Positions 57,840 to 64,000 of a stretch of 64,000 nucleotides of DNA are shown here, piece by piece (the first letter of the stretch is position 1; each line of letters opens with the position of its first letter). Below the pieces are notes generated by a model that did not search any database, was not told the origin of the DNA, and worked only from the letters and a program-made list of their open reading frames with translations. The stretch comes from Coptis chinensis (Eukaryota; Streptophyta; Magnoliopsida; Ranunculales; Ranunculaceae): the NCBI GenBank assembly GCA_015680905.1, contig CM027377.1:39704501-39768500 (forward strand), written 5' to 3'. The position numbers and the translations under genes were made by a program.

Positions 57840-58248
57840 TTAAAAAAAATAGCTCTCCCACGGTCTATAGCCGTAGCAAAAAATTAGATCCCACGGATCA
57901 AAACCGTAGGCAAAATGCCTTTTTCCCATTGCATACAATTGTGAGGTAAAGTGACCTTTTGCCACGGCCCAAAAGCGTCGGTACAAGTTACCTTTGTCCA
58001 CAGCCGACAACCGTCGGTAAAAGTGACCTTTTGCCACAGATTTTCCAACGGTTTCTGCCGTGGCCATACCGACGGCAAAAGCTGACGTAAAGACCGTCGC
58101 TATTAGTAGGCTTTACCCACGGTCATGACTGTGGGTAGACTATTTCCGACGCACAAAAAGCCCACGGTCTTGCGACGGTCCAAAACTGTAGGAAAAGCCC
58201 TTTTCCCACGGTTTTGGACCGTGGGCAAAAACCTGTTTTCTTGTAGTG
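57840..58248. repeat. Right sub-terminal repeats of CACTA element
   Basis: At least ten copies of CCCACGG, CCGT(A/C/G)GG and related words in both orientations (for example 57858, 57889, 57960, 58117, 58160, 58206), ending in the terminal TTTTCTTGTAGTG. The left end carries the same words. Confidence 0.8.
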
Positions 58249-58383
58249 ATAATTTATTTTTTATGTCATATTTGTAAAGACAATACAGATGAATCAGTAG
58301 AAGTTGGTATTACACACCACATTGAATAATTAAAAGGAAATCGAAAACTAGATTCAAATACATAACTGAAATCAAAGAGTAAT

Positions 58384-59896
58384 TGATAAGAGCCCAAAAC
58401 TGTAGTTTTAACCCTGTAACAGATATACTTTTAGACCAATTATGTGAGTAATAATTAAGAGTTAACACCGATGGCGTGTTTTATGCATTTCAGGCTTCAA
58501 AGTCCATTTGTGCGAGAAATGTGTCACTTTAGCGAGATAAAGAAGCAAAGGTCGGTTACTAAGGAGTTCCGTGATTAAAGGCCAAGATTCAAGAAGACAA
58601 AGCCTTTCTAAAGCCCGGTCAAAAGCTGAAAAGTCGACGCGGGCGGAAATAGCACACAAAGTCAGCAGAACTTCCGAAGGCCATATCTTTAGACTCAGAC
58701 CTCGGAATGGGGCCTACCTTATGTCAAAACGACCGGCTCGGAAAGAGCTTTCCAATGGTTTAAGCTTTGATCCAATCAGAGGAGCAGAAGTGGACGAAAA
58801 GCCTGTTGAAGCCAACTGCAGCTGAAGAGGCCTTTTTGGACTGAAAGAATTGGGTTTTGGGCCTGATTCTCTGGCCCAAAACGTGGCTCCAAGCCCATGC
58901 ACGATTTTTGGATCTGAAAGTATAAAAACCAAAGCTTAGCTCTTTGTTAATGGTAGATAGGGTAGATAGGGTAGATAGTTAAGGTAGCTAGTTTTAGACC
59001 TAAAACAATAGATCTAGTTTTTATTTAATTAAATTGAGTTTAGTTTATATTCAATTCTTGTTTTAGATTAAACTCTTAGAATCATTACTCTTAATTAGTT
59101 TGATTAATAAAATAGCTAGTTTGTTAATTTCGATTCTTGTCATTTACATTTGTGTTAGATTTGATTTCATTTATTACTTGTTATTCAATTCTTAGTTATT
59201 AATTAGATTTTAATTATTGTTTAATTTAGATTAGTAAATTTCAATTCTTTATATTATGTTTAGTTTTAATTTAATCGGAAATAATTGCGTAATGATTCTC
59301 GGCGAAACCTCAATTAGAGGGGGTTGAGAAGCCTTGATGAAAGCTTGATTCCGATTATCGTAGAGTCGTCGTAATTTCCCTTCCACTCTAGAAACGATTA
59401 GTTCACCATGAGAATGGGTTTAATCGTTCACATGCTAGTTATGAATTGGTAGGAATGCCATGTGTAATTAGGGATTAGGAAGAACCAATTGTTCTGCGAA
59501 GCAGTTCAAGTCGGATTTTGACGATTCGTCGTTAATAGGATTAAATTGAGTTAAGGTGGAATCAATCCCCCTCTAACTCCTTATCATCGAATCAACGTAG
59601 CATTCCAATAGTTGTTCTGATAATCGACTAGTTGCATCTTGTAGGTAATTGCATCGTAGTCTAGTTGCCACTTCGTAAATCTCTCATTAGACTTTAGAGT
59701 TAAGAATACTTATACGTAGAGAACATTAACATGCGGAAGGACTAGGAGTGGAACGAATCACTCTACTCCACTATATCTCATAGGATTGAGAGTAGAATCT
59801 TTGATAAACATAGGCACGTAAGATAGTTTTAGTTTACTTACGTTTTGAGTTCATCGTTCATTTCGTAGGTAAACTATTCAATTTTACATTTTATCA
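58384..59896 (+). repeat. Solo LTR of the Athila-related family
   Basis: 1513 bp, TGATAAGAGCCC to TTTTATCA, homologous to the LTRs at 14239-15784 and 25332-26872. The target duplication GTAAT (58379-58383 and 59897-59901) is perfect, so it arose by recombination between the two LTRs of one insertion. It lies within the 55-bp array. Confidence 0.9.
58921..58930 (+). promoter_or_regulatory. TATA box in solo LTR
   Basis: TATAAAAACC, conserved in all family LTRs. Transcription from here would read toward 59896 and the array beyond. Confidence 0.5.
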
Positions 59897-61363
59897 GTAA
59901 TTAACGGGAAATTGGAAACTTTATGCAAATGCAATAAACTAAACTCAAAAAGTAATTAACTGAAAATTGGAAACTGGATACAATTGCATTAAACTAAAGT
60001 TAGAGAATAACTAACGGAAAATTAGAAATTAGATACAAATCCTTGAAAAATACTTAACGGGAAATCAAAAACAGTATGCAAATACATCAAACAAACCCCA
60101 AATAATAATTAATAGGAAACCGGAAACTGGATGCAAATGCATTGAACTAAACTCAAAAAATAATTAACAAAAAATCAAAAACCAAATGCAACTGTATTGA
60201 ACTAATTAACCTCATAGAATAATTTGTTGGAAATCAAAAACTAAATACAAATACATTGAAATAACCTCAAAGAATAGTTAACGGAAAATCAGAAATCGGA
60301 TGTAATTGCATTGAACTAACCTCAAAGCGTAAATAATCAGAAACTAGATGCAGATGTATTGAACTAACCTTAAAGAGTTATTAACAGGAAATCGGAAACT
60401 AGACGCAAATGCAATGAACTAATCTCAAAGAGTAATTAACGAAATATTGAAAATTGGATGAAACTACACTAAACTAACCTAAATGAATACTTAACGGGAA
60501 ATTATAAATTTGATGTAACTGTATTGAACTAACCTCAAAAAATAATTAACGGGAAATCAAAAACTTCATACAAATGCATTGAACTAACCTCAAAGAACAA
60601 TTCACATAATTGGAAATTGGATGCAACTGCATTGAAGTGATTGGACTAATAACCTCAAAGAATAATTAATAGAAAATCAAAAATTGGATGCAACTGCATT
60701 AAACTAAAATCAGAGATTAACTAATAGAAAATCCAAAATTGGATGCAAATGCACTGAAATAACCTCAAAGAATAGTTAACTGGAAATCGGAAGCCGGATG
60801 TAACTGCATCGCACTAACCTCAAAGCATAAATAACTAGAAATTGTAAACTATCAAACTAACCTAGAAAAATAATTAACATAAATCAGAAACTGGATGCAG
60901 ATGTATTGAACTAACCTCAAAGAGTAATTAACGAGAGATTGGAACCTAGATGCAAATGCAATAAACTAATCTCAAAGACTAATTAACGAAACATCGAAAA
61001 CTGGATGCAACTGTACTGAATTAACTTTAATGAATAACTAATGGGAAATCATAAATTGGATGTAATTGCACTAAAGTAACATCAAATAATAATTAACGGA
61101 AAATTAGAAACTTGATGCAACTGCATTGAACTAACCTCAAAGAATAATTAATAAGAAATTGGAATTTGGATGCAACGTACTACATTAAACTAACCTCAAA
61201 GAATAATTAATAGAAAATCAGAAACTTGATGCAAATGCATTGAACTAATAACCCTAAAACATGTTTGTATTATATGTAGGCGGAATAAATGTCTCGACAA
61301 ATATAGTTTTGCATTTTAAGTAGTGTTTATCATAATTTTTTTATGGGTGAACCAAGATTACCC

Positions 61364-61528
61364 CACTAGATGAGCGATTAGGATTCCCCTAGATGGGAAA
61401 TTAGGGTCTCCCCCCTAAATACACACAAAAAAATTTCGGTCAACCCACTTTTTTTTTTTTTTGTGTGTATATTTAGGGGGGAGACCCTAATTCTCATCTA
61501 GTGAAGGGTCCTAATGGCTCATCTAGTG
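61364..61528. mobile_element. Foldback element (MITE-like), about 165 bp
   Basis: CACTAGATGAG at 61364 pairs with CTCATCTAGTG at 61518-61528. An inner pair, TTAGGGTCTCCCCCCTAAATA and its complement near 61470, flanks runs of A and T. It can fold into a long hairpin. No clear target duplication was found, so the family is open. Confidence 0.55.
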
Positions 61529-61897
61529 AAATAATACTAGTTAATGAATGAGAATGCCTTGCTATTCAAGTAGCTTCAATACTATCTTCGCCACATTGTG
61601 TATTCTTACAAAACTTCAATCAAACTTCTATTACTAAATCTAACAACAAAAAGAAGTCAATGTGTTTTATCAAAGTTTAGTGTTTCCTTTTTATAGAGAG
61701 TGGTGCAAGAAATTTAAATTAGTGATTCATATAATTTTCATATCTCATAGCTATGCATAGTTGCTAATATTTTTTACAATAATTTAATATAAAGGCACTT
61801 GTTCGTAAGACAAGTTCGGAAGCAAGTGAAAACTTATAGTCTTTCTAACTAAACATTAGTTAAAACAACGGATTTGATCATTTATAGACCTTTGTAT

Positions 61898-62345
61898 GTG
61901 TAGTGGGCAAATATCGTATTAACCGATATTTCAACCTTTAAAATCACTTTATAAATCGAGATATCGACAGAGGAGTCGATATCTGCTCTTAACTTTTGTT
62001 TTGCAGGAAAGAAGCGGAAAAGAGAATGGAGAAAATGGACACCCGTCAACAACTGATTGAGTATCAATTAAAAAGGAGTAGTATATAAAGATCGAAACAG
62101 GAGAGAGAAAGTCATTCCGATCTTCATCACTTTTCTTGTAAAAAGATAGAGAGAGAAAGAGAGAAAGAGAGAAAGGAGAGCAATTAGATAAACTCCATTA
62201 AAGCATTGTAAAAACCTTGAAGTTTATCAATAAAACTCAATTGATTTCGAAGCTTTATTCTTAATCACTACAGTATGTTCCACTGAGGGAGCCCTCCATG
62301 TTAATGTGATGTGGTTAGCAGATCGATAAACCATACTTTACATTA
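61898..62345 (+). other. Possible LTR remnant
   Basis: It starts TGTAGTGGGC, has TATATAAAG at about 62084, GA-rich low complexity (62100-62180) and AATAAAAC at about 62229, and could end at TTTACA near 62345. This is the promoter-to-poly(A) order of an LTR, but there is no target duplication and no second copy in the window. Confidence 0.25.
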
Positions 62346-62654
62346 AAATTTGATCATTTTTGTGCATTATGGCAATACTAACTCAATTATGAAGGGACCT
62401 ATTTAGGGTTGTACTATATGGTTTAGACTTTAGACTTTAGACTTAGATAGTTGCTACCATAGACCACTGGACATACAAAATGTCATTTTAGGGGTGAAAT
62501 ATTTGTACCCAATAGCTGAAATTTTAAGATTTTTACACATTGCTGGGATTCTAGCTTTACGCAAAAAATTCTAGATATTTTATTAATTGATTAATTGATT
62601 TCTGAAATCGCAACACATACCAAATAAGATTCCAGAGAAGATGTATCTGATACC

Positions 62655-64000
62655 TGATAAGAGCCCAAAACTGTAGTTTTAACCCTGTAACAGTCATACT
62701 TTTAAACCAATTATGTGAGTAATAATTAAGAGTTAATACTGATTACGTGTTTTTATGCATTTCAGGCTTCAAAGTCCATTATGTGCAGAAATGTGCCACT
62801 TTAGCGAGATAAAGGAGCAAAGGTCAATTGCTAAGGAGTTCTGTGATTAAAGGCCAAGATTCAAGAAGACAAAGCCTTTCTAAAGTCCGGGTTGAAAAGC
62901 TGAAAAAGTCGGTGAGAACAAAGACACACAAAGTCGTGAGAACTTCGAAGGCCTTATCTTTGGACTCAGACCTCGGAATTGGGCCTACCTTATGTCAAAA
63001 TGACCGGATCGGAAAGAGCTTTCCAATGGTCTAAGCCTTGACCCAATTAGAGGAGCAGAAGTGGACGAAAAGTCTGTTGAAGCCAACTACAGCTGAAGAG
63101 GCCTTTTTGGACTGAAAAAATTGGGTTTTGGGCCTGATTCTCTGGCCCAAAACATGGCTCCAAGCCCATGCACGATTTTTGGATCTGAAAGTATAAAAAC
63201 AAGAGCTTAACTCTTTGTTAATGGTAGATAGTTAGACCTAGATTAGTTAGCCTCCATTAATTAGTTTTAGAAATTCAATTAGTTAATTAATTAGTTTTTC
63301 ATATCTTGTTTTAGATCTAGTTTCATGTTTAATTAATTAGTTTAGAACAAAGTAGATTATTAATTTAGTATTTGAATCATTATTTTATTATTCATTAGAT
63401 TAATAAAATCGTGTTCTTGATAATCTAGTTTCATTTCCATTAATTGTTTAGTTTCAATTCTTAGACTCAATTACTTGTCATTATTAGTTTCAATTAATTC
63501 TTACATGATTAGTTCCAATTGAGTTTAAACAAGTAAAGTTCAAATCTTTATATCATGTCTATGTTTGAATTCCATTGGGAATGATAGCGTGATGATTCTC
63601 GGCTAAACCTCCATTTGAGGGGGTTGAGAAGCCTTGATGAAAGCTTGATTCCGATTATCGTAGAGTCGTCGTAATTTCCTTTCCACTCTAGAAATGATTA
63701 GTTCACCATGAGAATGGGTGTAATCGTTCACATGCTAGTTATGAATTGGTAGAAATGCCATGTGTAATTAGGGATTAGGAGTAACAGATTGTTCGCAAAA
63801 GCGGTTCAATTCGGATTACTGACGATTAAATCGTTAGTAGGATTAAGTCGAGTTAAGGTGGAATCAATCCCCTCTAACTCCTTATCATAGAATCGACGTA
63901 GCATTCCCATAGTTGTTCTAATAGTCGACTAGTTGCATCTTGTGGGTAGTTGCATCGTAGTAGTCTAGTTGCCATTTAAGTAAATCTCTCATTAGACTTT
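62655..64000 (+). repeat. LTR of the Athila-related family, cut by window edge
   Basis: It starts TGATAAGAGCCC like the solo LTR and stays similar to the end of the window, equivalent to about position 59695 of the solo LTR. It is the most diverged copy in its A/T-rich middle part. Whether it is solo or the 5' LTR of a complete element lies outside the window. Confidence 0.85.

Larger units (their letters stand above)
41773..58248 (+). mobile_element. CACTA (En/Spm-type) transposon carrying host gene fragments
   Basis: The left end is CACTACAAGAAAATAG. The right end is the inverse, CTGTTTTCTTGTAGTG. The flanking 3-bp target duplication is ATA (41770-41772 and 58249-58251). Both ends have sub-terminal CCCACGGT/ACCGTGGG repeats. 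It contains a transposase-associated exon (43101) and a TnpA-like gene (44112-45656) but no TNP2-type DDE transposase. It also holds an LTR element (46220-53515), a MITE (55818-56015) and four host-like gene fragments (54205-57530). The total is 16,476 bp, about 9.2 kb without the LTR element. Confidence 0.9.
58310..61255. repeat. 55-bp satellite-like array, right block
   Basis: The same 55-bp unit as 40385-41330. About one unit lies left of the solo LTR and about 24 units from 59897 to 61255. Units are diverged by substitutions and small indels, and some have lost 5-15 bases. There is no coding sequence. Confidence 0.85.

Noticed and set aside
1-64000. tRNA, rRNA or organelle-derived segments
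   Set aside because: No cloverleaf-like A/B box pairs or rRNA blocks were recognised by eye; a tRNAscan run would be needed to exclude small cases.

Overview
The window looks like repeat-rich nuclear DNA of a flowering plant. Evidence: plant-type LTR retrotransposons (Tat-like, Athila-like and chromovirus-like), a MULE transposase with plant introns, a CACTA transposon starting CACTACAAGAAAA, GT-AG introns, AT-rich spacers, and pieces of plant genes (ULTRAPETALA-type SAND, UBP12/13-type MATH). I see no intact host gene, no tRNA or rRNA gene and no CRISPR array. Almost every coding region is interrupted by stops or frameshifts, so this is probably heterochromatin built by nested insertion. The species cannot be named from the sequence.

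Layout. 1-2.9 kb: unassigned AT-rich DNA with a 61-bp tandem duplication, a 34-bp-period palindrome array and a three-copy AT-rich direct repeat. 2.9-5.1 kb: the 3' end of an Athila-like element (3' internal region, polypurine tract, LTR). 5.16-8.62 kb: a decayed MULE transposase gene on + with three visible introns. 9.7-11.1 kb: a decayed zinc-finger gene on - with a SAND-like exon and CCHC/GRF fingers.

11.7-36.5 kb: a tandem ~490-bp AT-rich repeat split by a Tat-like Ty3/gypsy element (12141-35739, target duplication AAAAA). That element holds gag, protease, RT, two RNase H domains, integrase, a tandem-repeat 3' region and an intron-containing antisense gene. It is itself split between gag and protease by a second element on - (14239-26872, target duplication AAGAC/AAGAT). 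This Athila-related element has gag and protease but no recognisable RT, RNase H or integrase. It instead carries two related ORFs of unknown function, each with its own leader and each followed by an internal polypurine-like tract.

36.5-41.7 kb: spacer, a 427-bp duplication and a ~55-bp-unit satellite-like array. 41773-58248: a 16.5-kb CACTA element (target duplication ATA) with a transposase-associated exon and a TnpA-like gene but no DDE transposase. It has received a chromovirus-type non-autonomous LTR element (46220-53515, target duplication TGTAA) and a small Mutator-type MITE. Its right part contains fragments resembling four host genes: an FG nucleoporin, the UBP12/13 MATH domain, a PWP1-type WD protein and an alpha/beta-hydrolase. 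All lie on the transposase strand with exon-intron borders retained. 58.3-61.3 kb: the 55-bp array resumes, split by a solo LTR (58384-59896, target duplication GTAAT) of the same family as the nested Athila-like element. 62655 to the end: another LTR of that family, cut by the window edge.

Main points to follow up: the gene-capturing CACTA element, the pol-less Athila derivative with repeated ORF plus polypurine modules, the palindrome array near 1.2 kb, and the SAND-GRF-CCHC pseudogene.
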